This document shows, piece by piece, positions 1 through 9,371 of a stretch of DNA of 56,576 nucleotides. The stretch spans positions 1 to 56,576 of the forward strand of contig JAQXPG010000125.1 of NCBI GenBank assembly GCA_029100405.1. The letters are read 5' to 3'. The first letter of the stretch is position 1, and every line of letters starts with the position of its first letter. The position numbers were made by a program, and so were the translations under genes. Below the pieces are notes generated by a model, which was not told where the DNA came from, searched no databases, and saw only the letters and a list, made by a program, of their open reading frames with translations. This DNA is from Lachnospiraceae bacterium (GTDB lineage: Bacteria; Bacillota; Clostridia; Lachnospirales; Lachnospiraceae).

Positions 1-1
1 G

Positions 2-124
2 GATCATACTGATCGCCTAAAAATCAGCGGTAATACAAGGGTAAATGTAATAGAATATACACATAACAGAGAGCACGGCATCTATGGATTTGTGCCGGAT
101 ATGTATCAGGACGAAATCAAATAA
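2..124 (+). CDS. C-terminal end of an unknown protein (5' cut by window edge)
   Basis: An open plus-strand frame enters from the left edge and stops with TAA at 122-124, giving about 40 residues that end in GFVPDMYQDEIK. The frame is followed within 20 bp by a stem-loop, as expected for the end of a real transcription unit. I do not recognise the family. The short tail has no transmembrane stretch and is mixed polar/aromatic. It lies on the opposite strand to the polysaccharide genes, so it belongs to a different unit. Confidence 0.45.
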   Translation, partial: DHTDRLKISGNTRVNVIEYTHNREHGIYGFVPDMYQDEIK

Positions 125-134
125 TCGAAGCCAC

Positions 135-167
135 AAAAAAATCCCCAGTGCATGACAGCACCGGGGG
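135..167. terminator. Stem-loop terminator, probably bidirectional
   Basis: CCCC-A-GTGC (143-151) pairs with GCAC-C-GGGG (158-166) around a six-base loop, with one A/C mismatch. A run of seven A at 135-141 gives a U-tract for minus-strand transcripts; the plus-strand tail is only weakly T-rich. It sits just after the plus-strand partial gene and would also stop read-through from the minus-strand operon. Confidence 0.5.
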
Positions 168-375
168 TATGTTTGGTTTATTAGTGATTTATCTGTAGAT
201 CTCGATATTTACTGTGGCAGAGACGTGGCAGCAGTATGGAACCGTTCTACTATACTACCGTGCCGCCATAACCCCATCCACCTGCTGGCAGGATAGCCGC
301 TATAGTGCTACTTATTCAGGATGCGGTGATGGTACTTGTATTGAGGAGGCGGGAACATCCCCGCTGTTTGAACTT

Positions 376-530
376 ATGCCACTCATGTCTTGCTACATAC
401 ACGAATAAGTTCCCGATCAGATACCCCATCACGCCGCTGTCATTTCCGCAGCAGATCGTCCGGTCAAGCCCATAATCATCGCGACCGCGCCATCGATTTT
501 TTCGGTGTGAACTTCCAGAGATTTTGCAAC
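376..530 (-). pseudogene. Remnant of phage terminase large subunit C-terminus
   Basis: One minus frame starting at 530 reads VAKSLEVHTEKIDGAVAMIM. After a frameshift near 455 the adjacent frame reads GLDRTICCGNDSG. This matches the conserved end of HK97-type terminase large subunits (E-K-I-D-G-A-V-A-x-I-M-A-L-D-R-A-I-x-C-G-N-D). Nothing upstream of the terminal part remains: the REP-like repeat at 543-568 sits at the break. It is a relic with no function, showing that prophage DNA once bordered the polysaccharide locus. Confidence 0.6.
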
Positions 531-542
531 TAAAGCTCATTA

Positions 543-568
543 CTTAACAGTGCCTGTCACCAGATATT
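543..568. repeat. REP-like repeat, left copy
   Basis: A 26-bp sequence with core CAGTGCCTGTCACC. Its reverse complement recurs at 49083-49108 with 25 of 26 bases identical by eye, and a shorter copy lies at 49032-49050. The left copy therefore faces the right copies across about 48.5 kb. Similar GGTGACAGGCAC motifs occur as dispersed REP-like elements mobilised by Y1-type (RAYT) transposases; no such transposase is visible here. Confidence 0.6.
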
Positions 569-570
569 CA

Positions 571-618
571 AAAAACCGGCCATTTGCAATCTTTTTCGCT
601 TACAAACGCCGGCTTTTG
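571..618 (-). terminator. Rho-independent terminator of operon A
   Basis: Read on the minus strand, AAAGCCGGCGTTTG is followed by a 16-base loop, then CAAATGGCCGGTTTTTT. The stem has a small bulge and ends in six T. It lies about 200 bp after the stop of the last block A gene (acyltransferase, 819) and is the first convincing terminator in that direction. The stretch 619-818 holds no gene I can support. Confidence 0.65.
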
Positions 619-818
619 GCCATTTTCTTTATCTCACGATTGACGAATTACTCATTGAGGGTACTTTTCTTTGGAAGTTCACATAGAAACGTTGATTTTC
701 CAGGCTTTTCAAAGTCTTCAAAGTCTTTTATTTGATTGAGTGCTAACCCTCATCGGAAGCTAAGACACTCTTAGATTTCCTGGCTTCAAAACCTTAAGTT
801 AACTGCATTACCAACGTC

Positions 819-1892
<1,074 letters not shown>

Positions 1893-1935
1893 CTCTTATA
1901 ATTGTTCCAATTTCATAAGTATTAGTTATACCCCC

Positions 1936-1955
1936 TTAACTGTGCCTAACACCAA
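1936..1955. repeat. Degenerate REP-like repeat at the flippase stop codon
   Basis: TTAACTGTGCCTAACACCA resembles the core of the left REP-like copy (TTAACAGTGCCTGTCACCA), with three mismatches by eye and the same orientation. It supplies the stop codon and last codons of the flippase gene. It is short, so chance similarity is possible. Confidence 0.35.
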
Positions 1956-3420
1956 TGTGGAAAAAATTCTTGATCACCGGAATTCCATAATCGACAACAA
2001 GATCATCCTTCATCACTAGCAGCACCAACCCGTAAACTATAAAATATACTAGTACCGTTACAACCAAAATAACTAAAGCGTTCAATTCCGGCAGGAATCT
2101 GTTCACTACCCACAAGGCTCCGGCGGACACCACATTGCTGACAAGCATCTTCATATACGGTATCTCCTTAAAGGCCGGTTTCAGATCATCCCACGAATGA
2201 CGCATCTGGACAAATGCTACTACCCATTCTGTAACAACTGTAGCTGCAGCTGCACCTGCAGCGCCAAACCGCGGTATAAAGAACCAGTTTAATACAAAAT
2301 CAACAACAGCACCATAAAGCGTAGCATACATCGAATAGATTTCTTTTCTCTTTGGCGTCAGAATCTGTGAAGCGGCAATATTCCCGACCCCCAATGGAAT
2401 AATTGTAAAATTAATGATCTGCATGCAGGCAGTCGCCGGAAGATATTCGTTCCCTCCAAGTATTTGAATAACAGGCCCTGCCATCACAGTAAAATAGACC
2501 GTAAACGGCAGCGCCATTAGAAGAACAAAATGTAAAGATTTCTTAATATACCTTCTAAACTTGTCTTCTTCTCCCCGGCCAAGAACGTAGGTGATACGTG
2601 GTAGCAATACCGGCCCAAGCGCGGAAACAGTGGTCGCCAGCACCATCTTAATCTTCGTGCCCAAGGAGTAGAATGCAACCTCCTCATCCGTAGACATGAA
2701 GCCAAGCATTACAGTATCAAGGCTTGTGTAAACCGAAACTGCAACAGACAAGGAAAAGAAGACAAATATCGGTTTCAGGTGCTGTTTGAAATTGTATTGA
2801 CCACGATAAGTCTTATGGGCAAGGATTTTCCTGCTGTTAATGAAATTCAGAATATAGGATCCCGAAGCACTTAAAACAGTAAGTCCGTTATACAGGATGT
2901 AATCTGAAGGATTGTGAATCAGCAGGAACATCAGGGCAACGGATAGCGCCTTGAATCCTATATTCCTTGCCGTTATGTATTGATACTGCTCGATTGCCTG
3001 ATACAACCAGTCCATGCCGATCATATTAAGTAGAATCGTCAGAGATTGAATTATCAACAACGTCGGTTCTTCATGGAATTTAGGAACAAGAATCATTGCA
3101 ATTGTAAGTGCAACATATGAAAGTACAACCGAGACACTGTTAATGATCAATAGTTCTTGTACTGTTTTTGTTAGCTTATCCTTATCATCCCTACATTTCG
3201 CACACTCTCTTATTCCATATGTTGGAATTCCTAATTGAGCAAACATAGAAAAATAAGCAATCACAGATGTTGCAAAAGATATTTTTCCGTTTGCTGCAGC
3301 ACCAAGAGTTCTTGTTATATATGGCAACGTAATGAGTGGAAAAATATATGAAGATATCTTCATAATCATGCTCATTACAAAATTAAATTTTACACTTCGA
3401 ATCTTATAATCACTTGTCAT
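1936..3420 (-). CDS. wzx: Wzx-type oligosaccharide flippase
   Basis: A 494-residue membrane protein of the MOP/polysaccharide-transport superfamily. It begins KFNFVMSMIMKISSYIFPLI followed by LPYITRTLGAAANGK, the usual opening of RfbX/Wzx flippases, and has 12-14 predicted helices. It would move lipid-linked repeat units made by operon A across the membrane for the EpsG-like polymerase at 4754-5818. It sits between a small ORF and the acyltransferase. Oddly, its last six codons and stop (IGVRHS) lie in DNA resembling the REP-like repeat at 543-568, so the C-terminus may have been replaced. Confidence 0.9.
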   Translation of the reverse strand: MTSDYKIRSVKFNFVMSMIMKISSYIFPLITLPYITRTLGAAANGKISFATSVIAYFSMFAQLGIPTYGIRECAKCRDDKDKLTKTVQELLIINSVSVVLSYVALTIAMILVPKFHEEPTLLIIQSLTILLNMIGMDWLYQAIEQYQYITARNIGFKALSVALMFLLIHNPSDYILYNGLTVLSASGSYILNFINSRKILAHKTYRGQYNFKQHLKPIFVFFSLSVAVSVYTSLDTVMLGFMSTDEEVAFYSLGTKIKMVLATTVSALGPVLLPRITYVLGRGEEDKFRRYIKKSLHFVLLMALPFTVYFTVMAGPVIQILGGNEYLPATACMQIINFTIIPLGVGNIAASQILTPKRKEIYSMYATLYGAVVDFVLNWFFIPRFGAAGAAAATVVTEWVVAFVQMRHSWDDLKPAFKEIPYMKMLVSNVVSAGALWVVNRFLPELNALVILVVTVLVYFIVYGLVLLVMKDDLVVDYGIPVIKNFFHIGVRHS

Positions 3421-3462
3421 TACGCCTCTGTTTTTTTCTATTCAAAAAATAAATATCCGGCA

Positions 3463-3645
3463 TTACAATTTATCACGAAGATCTTTTGCAAAGCCAGCAA
3501 TCCATGTGCCTGGAAGATCATTCATTATCTGAGTAAGTTGGCTATAAGCTTCTGCTTTATTAAACCCTTTTCCACTTTCAATCTTTACTTTTATTTCATC
3601 ATATACTTCTTCTGCAGATTTAATATCAGTAAATTTTAATGCCAT
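3463..3645 (-). CDS. Small hypothetical protein (60 aa)
   Basis: A soluble-looking charged 60-residue protein (MALKFTDIKSAEEVYDEIKV at the start), mostly helical in appearance, with no signal peptide or membrane segment. The start is supported by AGAGGT nine bases before ATG, and it follows the glycosyltransferase stop by 21 bp, so it is in operon A. I do not recognise a family. It lies between a glycosyltransferase and the flippase, where a small accessory factor is possible; no function is inferred. Confidence 0.55.
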   Translation of the reverse strand: MALKFTDIKSAEEVYDEIKVKIESGKGFNKAEAYSQLTQIMNDLPGTWIAGFAKDLRDKL

Positions 3646-3666
3646 AATAATATACCTCTAGTGATA

Positions 3667-4734
3667 TTATTGCTTTATTGCTTTCTCAAACTTATCTACG
3701 GCTATATTCCAACCAAAGGCCTTTACAGATTCTTGTGCATTACGTACCAGCTTATCTCTAAGTTCTTCGTCCTCAAAAACTCGTTCGACATTCTTTACTA
3801 ATGCATCTACATCCTTAACCGGTGAAAGCAAAGCATTATACTCACCTTTTGCGTATTCAAAAACACCAGTATAGGCAGTCGACACCAAGACATCACCACA
3901 TGCCATAGCCTCAAGGCCTGTCAGACCAAATCCTTCATCCACAGTCGCGCATAGCCAGACAGATACCTTGTTATAAATTTCAACCGTCTGCTGCTGTGTT
4001 GCTTTCTTCGTGTAATGAATCCAATCAGGGAAATCCTTTGGATGGTCAGGGACGCCAAACATATAAGCCTCCATATCTGGATACTTCTCTTTCAGCTTTT
4101 TTAATGCCTCAATTGCATATGAAAGGCCCTTATGCGGCATTGTGTGGTAAAGAAGTCCAATAGTATGAAGCCTTCGTTCTTTCGTTGGTTTATTAATTTT
4201 ATATATAGTAAGATCGATTGGATCTTTAATCAAAATAGATGGCTTTTTACTATATTGATCTACAATATTTTTCAACCAATTCGAAATAACAATATTTGTC
4301 ATTCCAAGGTTATATGTATTCTGGCACTTTTCATTTGATGTCGTCCAATTCTCATAACCTTGAATAAAATATACTTTTTTTAGATTATTGTTGCATTTAT
4401 CCAATATTCTGTATCCAAGTAAAACAGTATCGACAGATGTATAAACAATAATATCAGTTCCGGTAACTTTTTGTCTAAATTTTCTATCGTATAGCGATAT
4501 AGATCTAACTCGTTTATCAATATCAAACCACGAAGGCCCTTTTTGTATCAAGTAGTTCGACACAATTTTCCTTATTGGTTCTGGTAAATGATATCGCTTT
4601 AATGCTCCTGCATTATAATAAAGAAGAGAAATGTCATACCCTCTCTCTGCCAGCCTATTAGCATATTCATAGATTATTTTATATCCACCAGCAGGAGATT
4701 TTGAAAACCCAGGCAATACAAAGCACAGTTTCAT
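3667..4734 (-). CDS. GT4-family glycosyltransferase (GT-B fold)
   Basis: A 355-residue glycosyltransferase. The N-terminus MKLCFVLPGFSKSPAGGYKI has the glycine-rich loop of GT-B enzymes. The C-terminal half has the donor-binding signature DEGFGLTGLEAMACG, an E-x7-E motif near residue 265, followed by T-x-x-G-V-x-E-Y. This is a retaining GT4 enzyme that adds a sugar to the cytoplasmic lipid-linked repeat unit. It lies between the EpsG-like polymerase and the small ORF in operon A. Donor and acceptor cannot be read from the sequence. Confidence 0.88.
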   Translation of the reverse strand: MKLCFVLPGFSKSPAGGYKIIYEYANRLAERGYDISLLYYNAGALKRYHLPEPIRKIVSNYLIQKGPSWFDIDKRVRSISLYDRKFRQKVTGTDIIVYTSVDTVLLGYRILDKCNNNLKKVYFIQGYENWTTSNEKCQNTYNLGMTNIVISNWLKNIVDQYSKKPSILIKDPIDLTIYKINKPTKERRLHTIGLLYHTMPHKGLSYAIEALKKLKEKYPDMEAYMFGVPDHPKDFPDWIHYTKKATQQQTVEIYNKVSVWLCATVDEGFGLTGLEAMACGDVLVSTAYTGVFEYAKGEYNALLSPVKDVDALVKNVERVFEDEELRDKLVRNAQESVKAFGWNIAVDKFEKAIKQ

Positions 4735-4753
4735 TTTTACCTCTATAAAACAA

Positions 4754-5818
4754 TTAATGGTAATGATACCTGATTACACTATTTGCAATATCTCGCAAAG
4801 AAGAAAATCCCAGAAAACATCCCTTCCATGCTGTCAAGATATCTCCATTTATAAATTTAACATAAAGAATAATCGAACAAATTAATATCGCACTTCTGCA
4901 GATAGCAGAATTAAAAGTAAATTTATTTCTCTGCTTTCCAATTAATAGAAACACCAAGATTACAGAGGCCCGGAAATATCGGTTCAAATTCTCATTAAGC
5001 AAGGTTAGATTAATCATCAAAAAGCCAAGCAGCAGGATACGTATATATTTTTCAAATTCCGTTTGCTCGTATTGTTCATGTAAGTAAAATGTGCTTATTA
5101 CTAGTAATAACATATAAATTAATACATATTTAATCCATCCTGAATAATCTAGGCCAAATTGGTATATAAAAAAATCAGATGATCTAAAGAAAAGCATTAT
5201 ATTGTTCACAAATGGGCCAAAAAATTGTATGAGCAATATAACTGCACACTCTATAAGCAATGAAAGGCAAAATATCTTTTTGAATTTATCTGTTGAATTA
5301 TAATATGCAATAAGATAAATTAAAAACACAATAACCGAAGCATGTATGAAGCTAGCAGCAATGGTTATGACAATATACTTTATTCCAGAAGATCTTAATT
5401 TATTACCGTTTTCTAAGTGAGCCAAAGCAAACAGTTCAATTGACAGTGCTAGCAAAAACCTAAATTGTATTGCGTCAATTAGTAGCGGATAAAAAGTATA
5501 TGCCATTAAAAAGTATATGCCATTAGTCTTTGCTTCAATGATGGTTAGATACAAAAATACAAATGCTACCCCAAGACAAATTGCGCGAAAAGTCCAATAA
5601 TTTTGATTGAGAAGATGAGCGATTCGAATAAGTAAATAAAATCCCAATTCTGTTCCATAACGATTAGAATTTGCGCTAAATATTAATCTATAAGAATCAG
5701 AATCTGTGCTTACAGGACTAAATGCTAATATTCTCCACAATATTAGCAACCAAATAGCACATATTATCTGTGTCACATTTCTTACATTTTTTTCTTGTCT
5801 AGTATTTACAAATTGCAT
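4754..5818 (-). CDS. EpsG-like polysaccharide polymerase (Wzy role)
   Basis: A 354-residue polytopic membrane protein with about ten hydrophobic helices. The region STDSDSYRLIF followed by RYGTELGFYLLIRI resembles the EpsG family, where a D-x-x-x-Y loop precedes an E-x-G-(Y/F) helix. EpsG-family proteins take the place of Wzy polymerase in Gram-positive exopolysaccharide clusters. It lies between an acetyltransferase and a glycosyltransferase, and operon A has no other polymerase candidate, so it is the likely polymerase. The DNA is clearly more AT-rich than the heptose genes, typical of the serotype-specific part of such loci. Confidence 0.75.
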   Translation of the reverse strand: MQFVNTRQEKNVRNVTQIICAIWLLILWRILAFSPVSTDSDSYRLIFSANSNRYGTELGFYLLIRIAHLLNQNYWTFRAICLGVAFVFLYLTIIEAKTNGIYFLMAYTFYPLLIDAIQFRFLLALSIELFALAHLENGNKLRSSGIKYIVITIAASFIHASVIVFLIYLIAYYNSTDKFKKIFCLSLLIECAVILLIQFFGPFVNNIMLFFRSSDFFIYQFGLDYSGWIKYVLIYMLLLVISTFYLHEQYEQTEFEKYIRILLLGFLMINLTLLNENLNRYFRASVILVFLLIGKQRNKFTFNSAICRSAILICSIILYVKFINGDILTAWKGCFLGFSSLRDIANSVIRYHYH

Positions 5819-5835
5819 ATCAACCCGTTTACTAC

Positions 5836-6375
5836 TTATATTTGATCATCTTGCCGAATTATTATCCTAGGATGGTTCATAACTACAGTTGCATTATCTG
5901 GTATATCAACCGAAATCACACATCCAGCTCCGATTTTCACGTTATTTCCTATCTTAATTCCACCAATTATCTTAGCGCCTGCTCCTATAAAACAATTATC
6001 CCCAATGACTGGTGCTCCACCATTTCCTTCCCCTATGGTTACCTGGTGAAAAATCCAGGCATTTCTACCAATGACAGCATTGTGCGATATTATGATACCA
6101 TTCAATCCGTGAGGCAATATAGGAGGAGTTTTAAACTTTGCACCATATCCAATATGTGTTCCCATACTTGCTCCATTAAATGCATCGCATTTTTTTATTC
6201 GGAAAAGATAATAAAGAGCCTTAGTTTTATTTCCACCTTTAAAATGGACAACATAGTCTCTCATCTTCCAATACTTATTGGGATCATAATGTTTAATCTT
6301 GCTTTGCATCCAAATCTGATACTTAGGTAATGTTATAGGTGAATTACCCTGTCTGTCTGTCTGTCTGTCTGTCAC
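5836..6375 (-). CDS. Serine O-acetyltransferase-like hexapeptide acetyltransferase with GACA repeat at its start
   Basis: A 179-residue protein of the left-handed beta-helix SAT/CysE-like group common in capsule loci. Hexapeptide repeats run from about residue 95 (IGYGAK, IGRNAW, VIGDNCFIGAGAKIIGG, IGNNVKIGAG), with the likely catalytic His in IFHQVTIG. It probably O-acetylates a sugar of the repeat unit using acetyl-CoA. Translation starts at GTG (6373-6375) behind AGAGG; the start is followed at once by six GACA units coding TDRQTDRQ. A change of one unit would shift the frame after the second residue. An internal start at MQSKIKHYD could bypass the repeat but has no clear ribosome site. 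Confidence 0.82.
   Translation of the reverse strand: MTDRQTDRQGNSPITLPKYQIWMQSKIKHYDPNKYWKMRDYVVHFKGGNKTKALYYLFRIKKCDAFNGASMGTHIGYGAKFKTPPILPHGLNGIIISHNAVIGRNAWIFHQVTIGEGNGGAPVIGDNCFIGAGAKIIGGIKIGNNVKIGAGCVISVDIPDNATVVMNHPRIIIRQDDQI
6349..6373 (-). repeat. (GACA)6 microsatellite at the acetyltransferase start
   Basis: Six perfect CTGT units on plus (GACA on the coding strand) begin at the GTG start codon. The unit, reading frame and encoded TDRQ peptide match the (GACA)13 tract at 1793-1845. The tract is shorter, so slippage should be rarer. Confidence 0.9.
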
Positions 6376-6421
6376 CGGATTTTCCTCTATAAAACTTTTA
6401 ATGTCAACTCTTCATAAAGTG

Positions 6422-7345
6422 CTAAACAGTTTTTGTTAAAATAGCACCAAAAAAAGAAATTTTATACTCAACTGTAGCGTGCCTATAGAATTTCGGATCA
6501 AACAAAAATTTTATCCACGTAAAAATGTTTTTACGATAATCTACTACTTCTTCTAATATTTTTTTGTTCTCTTTTGATATTTCTTTTCCATAGAGTTCCA
6601 ATAATAGTTTGCAAAGATGCTGTCGACTATGATTTGATTTCTCAAAAATCATCTTAAAACGTCTCTTCAATCTATAAAAAGTCCCTACATGTGCTCCAAG
6701 TACATTATCTCCATGCTGTCTATAAAAAATCAGCGGGCGTTTTTCGGCAATAATTTGTCCATCAAGCACCAGGCAAACTAAATATGTCCACCAATCATGC
6801 TCTACGTTTTCTCCTCTTGGGATTTTTTTCACCTGCTCCATAAGTGGTTTGTTTAAAACACATGCACTTCCCTGACATATATTTCTGACAATTCCTAATG
6901 GGAAATTGTTTGCATTTTCATATCCACTTGTATGTGGACCTTCTATTATTTCCTTTTTGTTGTTTATCGCATAATTCGGATGTATTAGCATAGCTGGTTT
7001 ATTCTTATCAGTTCTACGTTCCATCTCCGAAATTGCTATTTCAATTTTATTCTTATCCCAAATATCATCCTGATCACTATAGGCATAGTAGTCACTATCT
7101 GGTGCTATATGTATTAATTCGATAAAATTTGGAAAAGCACCTAAATTGCTGCCTTTTATATAAGATAATCTATTGCTTTTTTTATATTCCTCAAGTATTG
7201 AAATAGTGCCATCAGATGAGCCGTCATCACGGACCACAACATCGATGTTTTTAAATGTTTGATTAAAAATACTATCCAGCTGCTCTCTAATGTATTTTTC
7301 ACCATTGTAAGTAGCTAGTAGGATCGTTACTTTTATATCTTTCAT
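6422..7345 (-). CDS. GT2-family glycosyltransferase (rhamnosyltransferase-like)
   Basis: A 307-residue GT-A fold enzyme starting KVTILLATYNGEKYIREQLD, with VVRDDGSSDGT near residue 38 and the metal-binding region YSDQDDIW near residue 93 (D-x-D-D). The ATYNGEKYxxEQLDS...SDQDDxW pattern is that of RfbF-type alpha-rhamnosyltransferases, but the donor remains inference. It is cytoplasmic and works on the lipid-linked repeat unit. It follows gmhA by 20 bp in operon A and begins the AT-rich variable part. Confidence 0.87.
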   Translation of the reverse strand: MKDIKVTILLATYNGEKYIREQLDSIFNQTFKNIDVVVRDDGSSDGTISILEEYKKSNRLSYIKGSNLGAFPNFIELIHIAPDSDYYAYSDQDDIWDKNKIEIAISEMERRTDKNKPAMLIHPNYAINNKKEIIEGPHTSGYENANNFPLGIVRNICQGSACVLNKPLMEQVKKIPRGENVEHDWWTYLVCLVLDGQIIAEKRPLIFYRQHGDNVLGAHVGTFYRLKRRFKMIFEKSNHSRQHLCKLLLELYGKEISKENKKILEEVVDYRKNIFTWIKFLFDPKFYRHATVEYKISFFGAILTKTV

Positions 7346-7365
7346 TCCTAATCTCTTTTATTTAC

Positions 7366-8016
7366 TTACTTCCCAAAGAAATGATCTTCCAGCATCAGGC
7401 ACAGGCAATGGTAAATAGGAAGATGACATTCCTGAATCTTATATGTTTCTGTCTCCGGAGCCTTGATAGCTACATCAGAAACTTCAGCTAGCTTTCCGCC
7501 TTTAGCGCCGGTAAGTCCTATAACCTTTATCCCATCAGCTCTTGCAACAACAGTGGCATTGATCACGTTTTTGCTATTACCAGAAGTACTGATTCCAAGG
7601 AAGGCATCTCCCGGTCTACCGAAACCATAAAGCTGCTGAGCAAACACGCCCAGCCCATCGACATCGTTGATATAAGCCGTGGTAAGTGCTTCGTGTGCAA
7701 CGAGTGGAATCGCCATCAGGCTCTGTTCCAGATTCTTTGCAAGTCCAGGTCCCAGTTCTGGATCTACCTCAACCAGCTTCTCTGCGAACTCCTCTGGCAC
7801 TGGTCTTGGCTTCTCGAATCGTTTCATCAATTCCCCAGCAATATGTTCAGAATCAGCTGCCGATCCACCGTTTCCAGCTACAAGAAGCTTTCCACCGTGT
7901 TCATAACAATCAACAAGCATAAGATATGCTTCTTCAATACTCTGTCTGCACACATCCAATTTCGGATACCGTTCTACGAGTAAATCAATGTGTGCCTGTT
8001 GCTTTGGTTCTAGCAT
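7366..8016 (-). CDS. gmhA: Sedoheptulose-7-phosphate isomerase (GDP-heptose route copy)
   Basis: A 216-residue SIS-domain isomerase with the GmhA signatures GNGGSAADSEHIAGELMKRF (about residues 48-67), the metal-site region YKIQECHLPIYHCLC near the C-terminus and ISTSGNSKNV in the sugar-phosphate loop. It converts sedoheptulose 7-phosphate to D-glycero-D-manno-heptose 7-phosphate. It is 13 bp from the HddC-GmhB fusion and close to hddA, so it supplies GDP-D-glycero-alpha-D-manno-heptose. A second gmhA lies at 46870-47442. Confidence 0.93.
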   Translation of the reverse strand: MLEPKQQAHIDLLVERYPKLDVCRQSIEEAYLMLVDCYEHGGKLLVAGNGGSAADSEHIAGELMKRFEKPRPVPEEFAEKLVEVDPELGPGLAKNLEQSLMAIPLVAHEALTTAYINDVDGLGVFAQQLYGFGRPGDAFLGISTSGNSKNVINATVVARADGIKVIGLTGAKGGKLAEVSDVAIKAPETETYKIQECHLPIYHCLCLMLEDHFFGK

Positions 8017-8029
8017 GTTCCTTTACTTC

Positions 8030-9343
8030 CTATCTGATAATTCTGTCTACAAAGTCTAATAAAGAATCTACGGTCATCTCTTGGCCACAGTTCTCATTTC
8101 CAATCAAAGCTGTGTGGCAGCCTGCATTCTTCCCGGCCCCGATATCATGCTTTCCATCTCCAATCATCCATGAGGAGGAAAGATCAATATTGAAATCTTC
8201 TGCTGCCTTTAAGAGCATCCCCGGTTTCGGTTTCCGACAATCGCAATCAATCTTCAGCTCTGGTACTTCTCCCTCAAACCCCTTATCTGGATGATGCGGG
8301 CAGAAATAAATGGCATCAAGGTAAGCACCATCTTGTCCGAGAAGTGTCTCCATCTTGTTATGGATTTCATTAAGCTGTTCGAAGGTGACTTCTCCTCTTG
8401 CCACCACCGGCTGATTCGTCGCAACAATAGCAAGGTAACCGGAAGCGTTGATCTTCTTTATCGCCTCTGCTACTCCCGGAAGAAGTTCGAAGTCATCTAT
8501 ATTCCGGAGAAAGCCCACGTACTTGTTAATTGTCCCATCACGGTCAAGGAAAATTGCTTTCTGCTTATTCTTTAGGTTCTTCGCCTGAACTGTACCCTTT
8601 TCAAAATCCTTACAGACGGCTTCATACCTCTCCGGCGTGCCCATGTCTTTCACATACTCTGGACTGTCATAGCAGTACATCTGACCGCTGCCACAGAGTG
8701 GTTTTAGAATCTGGCGATCAAGATCAACCTTTATCGGCTTCCCAGTGGATTCATCAACAGTGCCGATTTTATCTGCATCTTTCACCAGACCGTCCAGTAC
8801 AGAGGCATTGAGTACATGAAGACCAGCATTCACACGATTCTTGTACCACTGTGGTCGCTTATCTTCCTTCGTAAGCCACTGTTTGACTCTTCCATCTTTA
8901 TCTGCAATGATCAAACCGCTATCGTAAGGATGCGAATTCGGGTGCGTGAAAAGAGTGACAAGGCCGCCCTTCTCCTTGTGGTAATCAACCAACCGGTTAA
9001 AATCGATATCGAAGATGCAGTCGGCATTCAGAAGGAGAAAGTCACCATTGAGCTTTCCCTCCGCCCGCATCTTCACAAGAGCACCGGCGTTGCCAAGGGG
9101 TGTATCTTCAACAAAGTAGTCAATCTTTACGCCTAGCTTCTGACCATCGCCAAAGTACTCTATGATCTGATCAGCCTTATAAGAAACCGTCAAAATCAGA
9201 TCAGTGAAGCCTTGATCACGAAGACTGACGATCTCCCTCTCAAGCACAGGTACTCCATCAATCGGAATCAACGGCTTCGGGATATCCGGGAAGAGCTGTG
9301 AAATTCGTGTACCTCGGCCTCCGGCCATGATCACAACTTGCAT
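8030..9343 (-). CDS. Fused heptose-1-phosphate guanylyltransferase and heptose bisphosphate phosphatase (HddC-GmhB)
   Basis: A 437-residue two-domain protein. Residues 1-240 are a nucleotidyltransferase with MAGGRGTR at 6-13 and PKPLIPIDGVP at about 22-32, as in HddC. Residues from about 265 are a HAD phosphatase of the GmhB type: FLDRDGTIN, ATNQ, a zinc loop with CPHHP and CDCRKPKPGML, and IGDGKHD. It would remove the 7-phosphate from the 1,7-bisphosphate and then form GDP-D-glycero-alpha-D-manno-heptose. These steps are usually on separate genes; here they are fused, in reverse order to the pathway. With gmhA and hddA all four activities of the GDP-heptose route are present. Confidence 0.9.
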   Translation of the reverse strand: MQVVIMAGGRGTRISQLFPDIPKPLIPIDGVPVLEREIVSLRDQGFTDLILTVSYKADQIIEYFGDGQKLGVKIDYFVEDTPLGNAGALVKMRAEGKLNGDFLLLNADCIFDIDFNRLVDYHKEKGGLVTLFTHPNSHPYDSGLIIADKDGRVKQWLTKEDKRPQWYKNRVNAGLHVLNASVLDGLVKDADKIGTVDESTGKPIKVDLDRQILKPLCGSGQMYCYDSPEYVKDMGTPERYEAVCKDFEKGTVQAKNLKNKQKAIFLDRDGTINKYVGFLRNIDDFELLPGVAEAIKKINASGYLAIVATNQPVVARGEVTFEQLNEIHNKMETLLGQDGAYLDAIYFCPHHPDKGFEGEVPELKIDCDCRKPKPGMLLKAAEDFNIDLSSSWMIGDGKHDIGAGKNAGCHTALIGNENCGQEMTVDSLLDFVDRIIR

Positions 9344-9371
9344 TTTTATAACTCCTCCCTCTGTATATCCT

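Noticed and set aside
214-408. Plus-strand 64-codon frame near the left edge
   Set aside because: It runs antisense to the terminase relic and has a low-complexity, Cys/Tyr-rich translation with no SD.
7679-7983. Several overlapping plus-strand frames opposite gmhA
   Set aside because: Shadow frames of a well-supported conserved gene; Ser/Pro-rich translations typical of antisense.
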